Under the pieces are notes generated by a model, which made no database searches, was not told the origin of the DNA, and saw only the letters and a list, made by a program, of their open reading frames with translations. A stretch of 64,000 bases of DNA, taken from the NCBI GenBank assembly GCA_046052345.1, contig JBJOMN010000044.1, positions 1 to 64,000 of the forward strand, written 5' to 3'. This stretch comes from Pollutiaquabacter sp046052345 (lineage in GTDB: Bacteria > Bacteroidota > Bacteroidia > AKYH767-A > 2013-40CM-41-45). Position 1 is the stretch's first letter; each line of letters begins with the position of its first letter. The position numbers and the translations under genes are program-made. Below, piece by piece: positions 47,265-55,446 of this stretch.

Positions 47265-47272
47265 TAAAGTTA
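47265..47272 (-). promoter_or_regulatory. Candidate -7 box for the MbnP/diheme/lysyl-oxidase operon
   Basis: On the minus strand TAACTTTA differs from TAnnTTTG at the last base only. It ends 24 bases before the MbnP-like start codon. No clear -33 element was seen. Confidence 0.4.
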
Positions 47273-47300
47273 TAGTCATAGTCAGCTCCCCGACCCTGTA

Positions 47301-47312
47301 TGACAAATGTCA
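47301..47312. promoter_or_regulatory. FNR/CRP-family-like dyad upstream of the stress operon
   Basis: TGAC-AAAT-GTCA is a perfect 4+4 dyad with a 4-base gap, the layout of FNR/HcpR-type sites (TTGAC or TTGAT, N4, then the complement), although the outer bases are A and G rather than T and A. Its centre is 51.5 bases before a TATGTTTA box (47358-47365), putting it near -62 from the likely start of the baeRF-Usp operon. It is also 61 bases before the MbnP operon start on the other strand. Function is unproven. Confidence 0.4.
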
Positions 47313-47357
47313 GGTGGTGTTTTGATGCCGGTCAGGCCCGAGGCACCCGGGTTAGAC

Positions 47358-47365
47358 TATGTTTA
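47358..47365 (+). promoter_or_regulatory. Candidate -7 box for the baeRF-Usp operon
   Basis: TATGTTTA differs from TAnnTTTG at the last base. It ends 48 bases before the start codon at 47414. No -33 TTG is found at the expected distance, which would fit a promoter that needs an activator. Confidence 0.4.
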
Positions 47366-47413
47366 CAGAGCATTAGTAAGGCATCTTAAATAACCGTTAA
47401 CACCCCTCAAACC

Positions 47414-48505
47414 ATGCATTTCACTCAAGAAACCGATATGATGATCGGTGCCAAGGATTACCCCGCTATTTCCATCATACTTCCGACTCATCCGCAGTAT
47501 CCCGGCTTCAAGGCGGATAAGGAGCACATGATAGAGCTGGTCCGTCGGGCGGAAGACCAGCTTGCAGCACGCTTCAGCAAGCATAAGACGGGACTGTTGA
47601 TGGATCGACTGCATGAAGCCATCGCCGGCATAGATTATACTTCCCTTTCGGAGTCACTGGCCATTTACGTCTCCGAGGGAACCAGTAAGGTGATTCACCT
47701 TCCATTCGAGGTTTCGGAAAAGGTCATCGTGGACGACTCCTTTGAAGTACGTGACCTGATTTATTCCGCCAAGCTGAACCGGCAATATCTGCTGGTGTCG
47801 GTCACCAAGAACGGGGTCCGGACCGCAATCGGCTTCGGCAACGCTTTGCTGCCGGTCAAGTACAAAGACATGCCTCGAAATATCCACGATGTGAAGAACA
47901 GCCATTCCTTGCCCGGTTGGGATTACCTGGATACGGAGGCCTATGACGAGAATAATCTCCGTAATTACCTTCACTTCATCGACGAAACGGTTCGCAAGGC
48001 GGTCGGAAACGAGGACCTTCCGATCATCTTCGCCGGTGATGTAAAACTGTTAGGATATCTCCGGACGGGTGCGACAGTCGCTCCGAAGGTCATCGGTTAC
48101 ATCGAGGGAAATCTGGATCATGCGACGGTTCCTGAAATTCGCCAAAAGGTCCAGCCTATCCTGGACGGACTGAACAAGAAACAGGAAGAGGAGGCAATGC
48201 TGTTGCTGCAGCATTTTGTCAGCAAGAACCAGTTTTCTGCAGGTATAGCAGAAGTATGGCGTTCTGTCAGCGAGGGAAAGGCCCGTCTGCTGCTTGTTGA
48301 AAGGGATTACAGGGAAGCCGGTATGCTCGGAGATGACGAGTATACCTTCATCCCCGGCGAACCAGTCTCCGCGCCCCACCGTCTTGTCGCAGATGCTGTC
48401 GATGACCTCATCGAACATGTGATCCGTCACAAAGGCGATGTGCAATTCGTGCCGGACGGAACACTGGCTCAGTTCCAGCGCATTGCATCGGTGAACCGTT
48501 ACTGA
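47414..48505 (+). CDS. Bacterial archaeo-eukaryotic release factor-like protein, Balon-type ribosome hibernation factor candidate
   Basis: 363 residues, no signal peptide or membrane helix. The layout and phrases fit the baeRF group: an N-terminal ISIILPTHP segment, the SESLAIYVSEG strand, the long middle NLRNYLHFIDETVRKAV domain, then DLPIIFAGDVKLLGYLR, and a C-terminal release-factor-like domain (VWRSVSEGKARLLLVERDY ... DLIEHVIRHKGDVQFVPDG ... ASVNRY). Members of this group, such as Balon in Psychrobacter and Rv2629 in Mycobacterium, bind the ribosomal A site and protect idle ribosomes. It heads a tight plus-strand operon with a universal stress protein (27-base gap), which supports a stress role. 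The assignment is by recognition of these features; the ribosome binding role is inferred. Confidence 0.66.
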   Translation: MHFTQETDMMIGAKDYPAISIILPTHPQYPGFKADKEHMIELVRRAEDQLAARFSKHKTGLLMDRLHEAIAGIDYTSLSESLAIYVSEGTSKVIHLPFEVSEKVIVDDSFEVRDLIYSAKLNRQYLLVSVTKNGVRTAIGFGNALLPVKYKDMPRNIHDVKNSHSLPGWDYLDTEAYDENNLRNYLHFIDETVRKAVGNEDLPIIFAGDVKLLGYLRTGATVAPKVIGYIEGNLDHATVPEIRQKVQPILDGLNKKQEEEAMLLLQHFVSKNQFSAGIAEVWRSVSEGKARLLLVERDYREAGMLGDDEYTFIPGEPVSAPHRLVADAVDDLIEHVIRHKGDVQFVPDGTLAQFQRIASVNRY

Positions 48506-48532
48506 ACAAGTCCCTGAAAACTTTTCATCGCC

Positions 48533-49363
48533 ATGAAGAAGATCTTCGTCCCTACCGATTTCTCTCCCGGCGCGGAGCATGCGTTGCGTTTCGCCTGCGA
48601 GTTGAACAGGAAGCTGAAGGCGACCATCGTGTTGCATCACTCCTTTCTGATCCCTGTCTATGCAACAGAGGTCCCGGTCTTGCTGCCTACGGATGCCGAG
48701 TTGCATAAATCTTCTGAGGAAGGCTTGCGTCAACTAAAGGAACGCTTCCGTGCAGACTACCCTGACATGCGTTTTGAGACACTCGTCACCGCAGGATACG
48801 CCGAAGAGGAAATTGCAGAAACCGCCCGGCAACATCATGCCGATCTGGTCGTTATGGGCACCAAGGGAGCGTCCGGTCTGCGTGAGGCGCTGATCGGCAC
48901 CATCACTGCATCTGTCATGGAAAAATCCGGGTGTCCGGTGATGGCTGTTCCCGCCGAGTCTTCCTGGAAGAATTTCGACCGCATCGTTTTCGCCACCGGA
49001 TATGCCGAGGGCGATTTCGCAAACGCAGAGTGGATGATCTCCTTCGCCCGGCAGCTGGACGCTGAAGTGGTGCTCCTGCATGTCGCTTCAGATAAGAACG
49101 ACAGGACGTATGAATTCGACGCCATGGAGCGCTTCATGGAGCGACTTTCGGAAGAAAGCCGTTATCCGAAACTCGGCTTCAAGCTGCTGGACGGGAAAGA
49201 CGTCTATGAAGCAGTGGGTCTTTATCTGGAAGAGATACGTGCAGATCTTGTGGCCATGACGATACATCATCGCAATCTGACGGAGAAGTTGTTTGAGCGA
49301 AGCCTTACAAAGCGTATGGCCTATCATACCCGGATACCCCTGATCGCCTTCCACGAGGCCTGA
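48533..49363 (+). CDS. Tandem universal stress protein (UspA family)
   Basis: 276 residues made of two Usp domains. The first (about 1-145) starts MKKIFVPTDFS and has the ATP-binding loop GTKGASGLREALIGTITASVM, ending with CPVMAVP. The second (about 148-276) begins with FDRIVFATGYAEG and ends with RIPLIAFHEA; its loop (TIHHRNLTEKLFERSLTKRMAYH) has lost the glycines, so it probably does not bind ATP. Usp proteins help survival in starvation and low oxygen. Position in the operon is second, after the baeRF-like gene and before the small TerB-like gene (20-base gap). Confidence 0.94.
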   Translation: MKKIFVPTDFSPGAEHALRFACELNRKLKATIVLHHSFLIPVYATEVPVLLPTDAELHKSSEEGLRQLKERFRADYPDMRFETLVTAGYAEEEIAETARQHHADLVVMGTKGASGLREALIGTITASVMEKSGCPVMAVPAESSWKNFDRIVFATGYAEGDFANAEWMISFARQLDAEVVLLHVASDKNDRTYEFDAMERFMERLSEESRYPKLGFKLLDGKDVYEAVGLYLEEIRADLVAMTIHHRNLTEKLFERSLTKRMAYHTRIPLIAFHEA

Positions 49364-49383
49364 GGACGTTCATCTTTTCTGTC

Positions 49384-49776
49384 ATGTCCGTTCACGCCTA
49401 TCTCGAACATTCCGGCCGACTGCTGTATGCGATGGCTGCAATTGACGGTGCGCCGGTCCGACGGGAGGTTGAAAGGGTACACAGGGATATCTTAAAGCTG
49501 ACATCCGTTGATGAGCGGAAGGGTGGAGGGCCGGACTGGCTTCTGGCAATGGTGTCCTTTGACCAAGCCGTTGACAATGATGTTCGCCCGTCTGCCATAC
49601 TCCAGGAATTCGAGTCGTATGCCACAGGCCAGGGTTTTCATCATGTCTCCCCCGTATTACGTCATGCGCTTTGGGAACTGCTTCGGAAAACAGCTGATTC
49701 GGCGGGTGGGGTTAGCAGACCGGAGGAGGGATTGCTGGACCGATTACATGGAATTTTGAAACCTGAACTGCCGTGA
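49384..49776 (+). CDS. Small alpha-helical protein, possibly TerB-like
   Basis: 130 residues without signal or membrane helix. The N-terminal helix segment LLYAMAAIDGAPVRREVERVHRDILK resembles the acidic helix-loop-helix of the TerB (tellurite resistance) family, and the later ALWELLRKTADSAGGVSRPEEGLLDRLHGIL stretch could be its second half. I am not sure of the family. It overlaps the next gene by 4 bases (GTGA) and is part of the same five-gene operon. Confidence 0.5.
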   Translation: MSVHAYLEHSGRLLYAMAAIDGAPVRREVERVHRDILKLTSVDERKGGGPDWLLAMVSFDQAVDNDVRPSAILQEFESYATGQGFHHVSPVLRHALWELLRKTADSAGGVSRPEEGLLDRLHGILKPELP

Positions 49777-50885
49777 AAAAAAGAAAAGGTAACCTATCCT
49801 TGGGTTCGGTCAGTGGCATCCGCATCTACCTTCACTGGTCTTTTTTCCTGCTGCTGATATATCTGGTAGTCTCGGAGTTGATGAAAACCGGAAGCTGGAC
49901 TGCTTCGTTGCAGTTGACCTTGTTTGTCCTTTCCGTCTTCGCCACCGTTGTCCTGCACGAATTGGGCCATGCTTTGACCGCCAAGCGATATGGATGCAGG
50001 ACGAAAGATATAGTTCTCCTGCCTATTGGCGGTGTCGCCCGGATGGAGCGATTGCCCGAGGTGCCGTCTCAGGAAATAAAAGTGGCTTTGGCTGGTCCGG
50101 CAGTAAACGTGATCCTGGCGGCGCTGACCTACCTGCTTTTCTTTCGTTCAATCCCGTTGCCGGAGGCGTCTTCCCTGAGCCAACCGGATGCTGTGTCCTG
50201 GCCTGCCCATTTCTTCTACGCAAATCTCGTGCTCGCACTTTTCAACCTGCTGCCTGCATTTCCGATGGACGGAGGCAGGGTCCTCCGCGGTCTGCTCTCT
50301 TTGCGTATGGATCGCCTTGCCGCCACGCGGGTAGCTGCACGTCTGGGTCAGTTCATGGCGTTCCTGATGTTCGTTGCCGGGATTTTCTACAATCCGATGC
50401 TGGTGTTCATCGGCATTTTCATTTTCTTCGGGGCGCAGATGGAGGCCGATTATCTACTCAGCAGGTCGATGCTGAAAGGTGTCACGGTAGGCGATATTGT
50501 GATGCGTCCCCTGGCGACCATTCCTGCCGGGGTGACAGTTGGAGAAGCGGGGAAGGCATTGCTTGACTCACAATCATCCCGGTTCATCGTCATGGAGGGC
50601 ACACAGCCCGTAGGTTCGATCGACCGCAAGATCCTGTTGCATTCGCTGGAGGAATTCGGCCCTGATAAACCGCTTACTCAATGCATGCGCACCGGTTTGC
50701 CGGTGTCCGACAGCGGGGAGTCACTTGAAGAGGTCTATAATCGCATGCAGTCGGGTAATGACCAGCTGATCCTGGTAAGGAAAGGGGCCGTCATTGACGG
50801 ATATGTGGACCTTGAAAACATACTGGAATTCATTTTACTCCGGCAGGCGGCGATGAAAGGCCGGAAGTTCGAAGTTCATCCCTGA
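49773..50885 (+). CDS. Site-2-protease-family metalloprotease with C-terminal CBS domains
   Basis: 370 residues, GTG start overlapping the previous stop. The M50 core has about five or six membrane helices, with the zinc motif HELGH at 62-66 (His62, Glu63, His66) and the third ligand Asp166 in NLLPAFPMDGGR. Two CBS repeats (about 240-355) follow, which sense adenine nucleotides in other proteins. Proteases of this SpoIVFB-like type cut membrane or membrane-near regulators. Mycobacterial Rv2625c has the same M50 plus CBS plan and is in the DosR regulon. The substrate is unknown. Confidence 0.94.
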   Translation: MKKRKGNLSLGSVSGIRIYLHWSFFLLLIYLVVSELMKTGSWTASLQLTLFVLSVFATVVLHELGHALTAKRYGCRTKDIVLLPIGGVARMERLPEVPSQEIKVALAGPAVNVILAALTYLLFFRSIPLPEASSLSQPDAVSWPAHFFYANLVLALFNLLPAFPMDGGRVLRGLLSLRMDRLAATRVAARLGQFMAFLMFVAGIFYNPMLVFIGIFIFFGAQMEADYLLSRSMLKGVTVGDIVMRPLATIPAGVTVGEAGKALLDSQSSRFIVMEGTQPVGSIDRKILLHSLEEFGPDKPLTQCMRTGLPVSDSGESLEEVYNRMQSGNDQLILVRKGAVIDGYVDLENILEFILLRQAAMKGRKFEVHP

Positions 50886-50896
50886 TCACGTAAAAG

Positions 50897-51667
50897 ATGC
50901 AGCCTGTTAATCTTGTCTTGTCCGGAGGTGGTGTTCGGGGAGTCGCGCACCTCGGTGTCATCAAAGCGCTTATGGAACGAGGAATGGTCATAGATGCCAT
51001 TTCGGGCGTCAGCAGCGGCGCACTCGTAGGTGCTTTCATTGCTGCGGGATATGAACCGGAAGAGACACTTGAAATTTTCCGGGAGCACCGTCTTTTGCAG
51101 CTGGTGCGGCCGAGGCTTGATGACGGACTGTTCTCGATCCGGAAGATGGGCGAGGTCCTGAAGAAGTATTTTCCGCAAGACCGGTTTGAGAAGCTGAACC
51201 TCCCGCTGATTGTCAGCTGCAGCGACCTGACCGAAGGACATACGGATTTTTTCACGCAAGGTGAGCTCATCCGACCGCTGATGGCTTCCTGTTCCATACC
51301 TGTTCTTTTCCAGCCGGTAATAATAGAAGGCAATCAACTGGTCGACGGAGGATTTCTCAACAATCTCCCGGTGGAGCCGTTTGTGGAAGAGGATATGACG
51401 ATTGTCGGAGTTCATGTGAATCCGTGGCACTCCGGGTTGCAAAGCGATTCCCTCTTCCAGGTCATGGAGCGCGTGATCACCTTGGGGGCCTGGCAGACCG
51501 TCAAATCACGTAAAAGGTCTTGTGATCTGTTCCTGGAGCCGCCGCGCCTTTCCGAATACGGAATTTTTGACGATGCGCACCTGGAGGAACTGTTCGATAT
51601 CGGCTACTCCTTTGCCAAGTCCCGTCTCGAGCGCATGACGGAACTCCCGCACAACCACTTGAGGTGA
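50897..51667 (+). CDS. Patatin-like phospholipase (RssA type)
   Basis: 256 residues. The oxyanion loop is SGGGVRGVAHLG (about 9-20), the nucleophile Ser39 is in GVSSG (37-41), and the catalytic Asp150 is in the VDGG motif. This is the bacterial patatin/RssA group, which hydrolyses acyl ester bonds in lipids; no signal peptide is present, so it acts in the cytoplasm or at the inner membrane face. It is the last gene of the five-gene operon, 11 bases after the protease, and is convergent with the AI-2E permease gene. Confidence 0.94.
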   Translation: MQPVNLVLSGGGVRGVAHLGVIKALMERGMVIDAISGVSSGALVGAFIAAGYEPEETLEIFREHRLLQLVRPRLDDGLFSIRKMGEVLKKYFPQDRFEKLNLPLIVSCSDLTEGHTDFFTQGELIRPLMASCSIPVLFQPVIIEGNQLVDGGFLNNLPVEPFVEEDMTIVGVHVNPWHSGLQSDSLFQVMERVITLGAWQTVKSRKRSCDLFLEPPRLSEYGIFDDAHLEELFDIGYSFAKSRLERMTELPHNHLR

Positions 51668-51671
51668 GGAG

Positions 51672-52739
51672 TCATTTTTTCGTGCTCTCGTTTCCCAGAA
51701 GGATCGAAAGTGTTTTAAGCTTTTCCGTACGGTCAGCTACCAGTTTCAGTATCGCCGTGTAGGGGATGAAAAGTATCATACCTGCAGCGCCCCAGAGCAG
51801 CCCTCCTGCCAGGATCATCACAATGGTTACCAGAGTATTGATGCTGAGCCTGCTGCTTACCGCCATCGGGAAAATCAGATTGGCTTCGAGATACTGGACG
51901 AAGGCGAAAACTGCGACGACTCCCAACGGGTACCAGACGGAGTCATAGGTCATCCAGGCGAATGTGATCGGGAGCAGCGACGCCACCATGATGCCGACAT
52001 AGGGAATGAAGGTAAGGATCGAAGCGATGAAGCCGAACAGGATGGCATGGGGGATTCCCAGCAGGAGCAGTCCTATGCTGTTCAGTGCGCCGACAACCAG
52101 GTATACGATGCCCATGCCCTTCATGAAGTTATAATAGGCGGTGATCGAATCACGAAGCAGGTGTGTGATCGAAGAGCGTTCGATGTCCGGGAAGATCCTG
52201 CATAGGACTTCCACCCACCGTTCGCGGGTATAAAGGATCAGCCCGGCAAGGATGGGCACCAGGATGAAAAGGACCAGATTGACAACCGAGGAGTAGAGAA
52301 GGTCTTTTGCGGACGAAAGCATGCTTCCGGAAGAGCCGGACATCCATTGTTTCATGAACACGTTCTGTTCGTCGATAGTCAGGTGAAAACGTGCCTGCAG
52401 GTAAGCTTGGAGCTCGTCAAGGCTGGAGAAAAATTTTCCCCGTATCGCAGGCCATTCGTTGGCAAACAAGGCGAACTGGCTGAAAAGCAGATATAGCAAC
52501 AACAGCAGGAGTAGTGCTGCTCCCGTAAGCCCAATTCCAATCGCGAGTCCGCGAGGAATACCTTTGTCTTCCATCCATTTGCACACCGGGTAAAGGAGGA
52601 AGCTGACCAACAATGCAAAGCTGAGAGGTACGAACACCGACCTGCATAGATAAAGCATCGATCCCGCCGCGAGGATCACGATCAGGTAGTCCGCCATCCT
52701 GCGGAGCTTCCTGCCTTCATATTCACTTTCCGCTGCCAT
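51672..52739 (-). CDS. AI-2E-family transporter (PerM/YhhT type)
   Basis: 355 residues with seven or eight membrane segments. The family marks are the paired hydrophobic N-terminal helices, the PILAGLILY segment in the middle, the IPYVGIMVASLLPITFAW stretch (about 240-256) and a C-terminal LIFPMAVSSRLSINTLVTIVMILAGGLLWG region. Members have been linked to signal molecule, peptide or sodium export, so the substrate is open. It overlaps the 3' end of the mlaD-like gene by 17 bases, which places it last in the Mla operon. Confidence 0.93.
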   Translation of the reverse strand: MAAESEYEGRKLRRMADYLIVILAAGSMLYLCRSVFVPLSFALLVSFLLYPVCKWMEDKGIPRGLAIGIGLTGAALLLLLLLYLLFSQFALFANEWPAIRGKFFSSLDELQAYLQARFHLTIDEQNVFMKQWMSGSSGSMLSSAKDLLYSSVVNLVLFILVPILAGLILYTRERWVEVLCRIFPDIERSSITHLLRDSITAYYNFMKGMGIVYLVVGALNSIGLLLLGIPHAILFGFIASILTFIPYVGIMVASLLPITFAWMTYDSVWYPLGVVAVFAFVQYLEANLIFPMAVSSRLSINTLVTIVMILAGGLLWGAAGMILFIPYTAILKLVADRTEKLKTLSILLGNESTKK

Positions 52740-53742
52740 GCTGCATCTTTAGGGGTTTACTTTTCTTCTCCGTTGATTCGTTTTCCCGGGCTGCCTTCCG
52801 GAAATAGCCTCTTGTCAGGAAGTTGTGTTTGAGTGCTTCCATGTTCTGGTTGAGTTTCACGGCGCTTGAATCGATGTACTGGATCGAGCGGCGTAATTGG
52901 AGCGCCATCGCCGTATCGCGGATGATTGCAGCAGCACTGCCTTTTCCGCCGGAAATCTCCTCCAGCAGCTTGTTGATCTGGATAGAGGCCGATTCGATCC
53001 GTTCACTGGAGGTATGCAGGTGTGCCATGGTTTCCTCCAGATTCACCGCTACGCTGCTTGAATCCTTTACCAAGGCTCCGAGCGCTCCTTTTCCCGACCG
53101 GACATCGCTGGTCATTTTCGAAAGCGCCAGTGAGAAATTGTTCAGATTGACAGAGATTGATTCTATGTTGGACAATGTGTTTTCAAAGCCGCCCGCCACG
53201 GTCGTGTCCATCAGCATCGTGTATAGCGTGCCCCGGCTCCCGATCAGCTTGTCGGTGAGGTCAATCAGGTTCGAGGATATGCGTTCTACATTCATGTTCG
53301 TTGTTTCAAGCGTGCGCAACATCTTTTCAGTATCGACGGCTTTGATGGAGGGGAGCATTTCGCCTTCCTCGGCGACAGGCTGATCCGTGCTTCCCGGTTC
53401 TATGTTCACCAGCTTGTTCCCCATGAGTCCGTCCGTTCCGATGGAGGCGATGGAATTCCTGCGGATGATCGTTTCCATTTTACGTAGTATGGAAAGACGG
53501 ACCTCGATCGTCGTGTCATTGACGATATCGATACCGTCGACGGTGCCTACATCGATACCTGAATAACGGACGTTATTCCCCAGCTGCAGTCCGCCGATGT
53601 CGTCGAAGCGGACCGTCAACGTGTAGGTGTTTCCGAAAAGATTACGGTTCTTGCCGATGAGATACAAGCCTGCTATGAGTAGCAGTGATCCGGCTATGAC
53701 GAAGATCCCGAGTTTGACCCGGTGGTTGGTTTCAGTGTTCAT
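52723..53742 (-). CDS. mlaD: MlaD-like MCE-domain lipid transport protein
   Basis: 339 residues. One N-terminal membrane helix (about 10-28) anchors it. The MCE domain (about 35-118) carries TVRFDDIGGLQLGNNVRYSGIDVGTVDGI, and the rest is a long, mostly helical tail with heptad-like Leu and Asn spacing (SNLIDLTDKLIG, ESISVNLNNFSLALSKM). It would form the periplasmic ring that binds lipid for the ABC transporter. It overlaps the ATPase gene by 4 bases and the AI-2E gene by 17. The tail is longer than in E. coli MlaD (183 residues), as is usual outside Proteobacteria. Confidence 0.92.
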   Translation of the reverse strand: MNTETNHRVKLGIFVIAGSLLLIAGLYLIGKNRNLFGNTYTLTVRFDDIGGLQLGNNVRYSGIDVGTVDGIDIVNDTTIEVRLSILRKMETIIRRNSIASIGTDGLMGNKLVNIEPGSTDQPVAEEGEMLPSIKAVDTEKMLRTLETTNMNVERISSNLIDLTDKLIGSRGTLYTMLMDTTVAGGFENTLSNIESISVNLNNFSLALSKMTSDVRSGKGALGALVKDSSSVAVNLEETMAHLHTSSERIESASIQINKLLEEISGGKGSAAAIIRDTAMALQLRRSIQYIDSSAVKLNQNMEALKHNFLTRGYFRKAARENESTEKKSKPLKMQHGSGK

Positions 53743-54482
53743 TCGGATACGTTTTCAAAAAAAGAGTTTACCGCGGGGTCTCCGGAATGCTGCAGTTCCC
53801 GGAAAGTCCCCGACGCATGATTGATCCCGTTTATCATCACACACATGCGGTTGGCGGTAAGACGGGAGCAGAACATGTCATGGGAAATGATGATCGAGGA
53901 GGTATTGTATTTTTTCTGCATCTGCAGCATGAGCATACTGATTTCCCGGCCGGTGATCGGATCAAGGCCGGTGGTCGGTTCGTCGTACAGCATGATCTCA
54001 GGGTGCAAGACGAGGGAACGCGCCAATCCGATCCGCTTGCGCATGCCGCCGGAAAGCTCGGAAGGCATAAGGTCGGCTGCGTGGGACAGACCGACATTGT
54101 TGAGTGTCTCCATGATGATCTCGCTAATCTCCTGTTCTGTTCGGCTTTTACCGTGACGTCGAAGCGGGAATGAGAGATTCTCCTTTACCGTCATGCTGTC
54201 GTAGAGGGCGCTGCTTTGGAACACGAAGCCGATCCGGGCACGCATGGTGTCAAGTTCCTGCCGGGACAATGATGACACTTCCTTGCCAAAGACCCTTATC
54301 GATCCTTCATCGTATGGAAGTAGTCCCACGATACACTTTATCAGTACCGACTTTCCGCAACCGGAACGTCCCAGCACGACAACGTTCTCTCCTTCTTCTA
54401 CGGTAAGGTCGAAGCCGGTCAGCACCTTATTGCTGCCGAAGGCCTTCTTCAATCCTTTTATCGCTATGACAGGTTCCGGCAT
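53739..54482 (-). CDS. mlaF: MlaF-like ABC transporter ATP-binding protein
   Basis: 247 residues from the ATG at 54482 (MPEPVIAIKGLKKAFG); 16 more codons are open upstream but overlap the permease gene stop. It has Walker A GRSGCGKS, the Q-loop FVFQSSALYDSMTV, signature LSGGMRKRI and Walker B IMLYDEPTTGLDP. It powers retrograde or anterograde phospholipid movement with MlaE and MlaD. The 4-base overlap with mlaD shows coupling. Confidence 0.93.
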   Translation of the reverse strand: MPEPVIAIKGLKKAFGSNKVLTGFDLTVEEGENVVVLGRSGCGKSVLIKCIVGLLPYDEGSIRVFGKEVSSLSRQELDTMRARIGFVFQSSALYDSMTVKENLSFPLRRHGKSRTEQEISEIIMETLNNVGLSHAADLMPSELSGGMRKRIGLARSLVLHPEIMLYDEPTTGLDPITGREISMLMLQMQKKYNTSSIIISHDMFCSRLTANRMCVMINGINHASGTFRELQHSGDPAVNSFFENVSE

Positions 54483-54492
54483 GTTGCAAGTA

Positions 54493-55278
54493 TCATAGGA
54501 GTCCGAGGAATTCGGTGATCTGCACTGCAATGAGGTCGATGATGAAGATTAACAGCGAGGAGACCACGACAGCACTGTTGGCCGATCGGCCTACACCTTC
54601 TGTGCCTTTACGGGAATTGTATCCTTTATAGCATCCCACCAATCCGATGGCGAAGCCGAAAAAGAAGGATTTGATGATCGAGGGCACCGCATCGCTGAAT
54701 TCCGTCGATTCGAAAACCTGGTGGAAATACAGCTGCATGGAAATACCTCCTTTGAGGTTCACCGCAAGATACGATCCGTACAGGGCGATGGTGTCGCCGA
54801 GCACGACGAGTATAGGCACCATCAGCGTGGTCGCGAGCATACGTGTCACGGCGATATACTTGAATGGATTCGTACCGGAAACCTCCATCGCATCGATTTG
54901 TTCGGTCACGCGCATCGAGCCCAGCTCGGCACCGATGCTTGACCCGATCTTGCCTGCGCAGATAAGGGCGGTGATAACCGGCCCTATCTCTCGGATGATG
55001 GAGATTCCCACCATGGCCGGCAGCCATGCTTCCGCACCGAATTCCACCAAGGTGGGTCGCGACTGCAAGGTCAGTACCAATCCTATGATGAAGGAAGTGA
55101 TGGCGACAAGCGGTAATGATTTGTAGCCGATCTCATAGCATTGCCGCAACACTTCCCTGAATTCGAAGGGAGGCTTGAATACCTGCTTCAGGAAGCCTCC
55201 GGCGAATTCGGCCGTCCCGCCGGTCTCTTCAAAGAAATCGAGCCACGTTTTTCGGAAGTTGGGCGATGATTTTGGCAT
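54493..55278 (-). CDS. mlaE: MlaE-like ABC transporter permease
   Basis: 261 residues, starting MPKSSPNFRKTWLDFFEETGG, with about five or six membrane helices. Conserved MlaE segments include FIIGLVLTLQSRPTLVEFGAEAW, REIGPVITALICAGKIGSSIGAELGSMRVTEQIDAM and the C-terminal GCYKGYNSRKGTEGVG. It is the first gene of the mlaE-mlaF-mlaD-AI-2E set. A TACTTTTC box at 55339-55346 is a weak promoter candidate. Confidence 0.94.
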   Translation of the reverse strand: MPKSSPNFRKTWLDFFEETGGTAEFAGGFLKQVFKPPFEFREVLRQCYEIGYKSLPLVAITSFIIGLVLTLQSRPTLVEFGAEAWLPAMVGISIIREIGPVITALICAGKIGSSIGAELGSMRVTEQIDAMEVSGTNPFKYIAVTRMLATTLMVPILVVLGDTIALYGSYLAVNLKGGISMQLYFHQVFESTEFSDAVPSIIKSFFFGFAIGLVGCYKGYNSRKGTEGVGRSANSAVVVSSLLIFIIDLIAVQITEFLGLL

Positions 55279-55367
55279 AAGGGGAGCGATCCGGAACGGT
55301 CTGTCATAGACAGGGTGCGACGGACCTTAATGCGCTTTGAAAAGTACGAAATGCCACCGATTGCGAC

Positions 55368-55381
55368 ATGATTTTTATCAT
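55368..55381. promoter_or_regulatory. FNR-like dyad between mlaE and the Nramp gene
   Basis: ATGAT-TTTT-ATCAT is a perfect 5+5 dyad with a 4-base gap. The core TGAT-N4-ATCA equals that of the FNR box (TTGAT-N4-ATCAA); only the outermost pair differs. Its centre is about 45 bases upstream of a TATCTTTA box (55420-55427) for the Nramp gene, and about 30 bases upstream of a TACTTTTC box for mlaE. Unproven. Confidence 0.45.
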
Positions 55382-55419
55382 TCCAGCACGACTTAGCTTC
55401 CGGATTCATCCCCCGGCAG

Positions 55420-55427
55420 TATCTTTA
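55420..55427 (+). promoter_or_regulatory. Candidate -7 box of the Nramp gene
   Basis: TATCTTTA, one mismatch from TAnnTTTG, ends 19 bases before the start codon at 55447. Confidence 0.42.
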
Positions 55428-55446
55428 GCATCGAGTTAGAGGAAAC

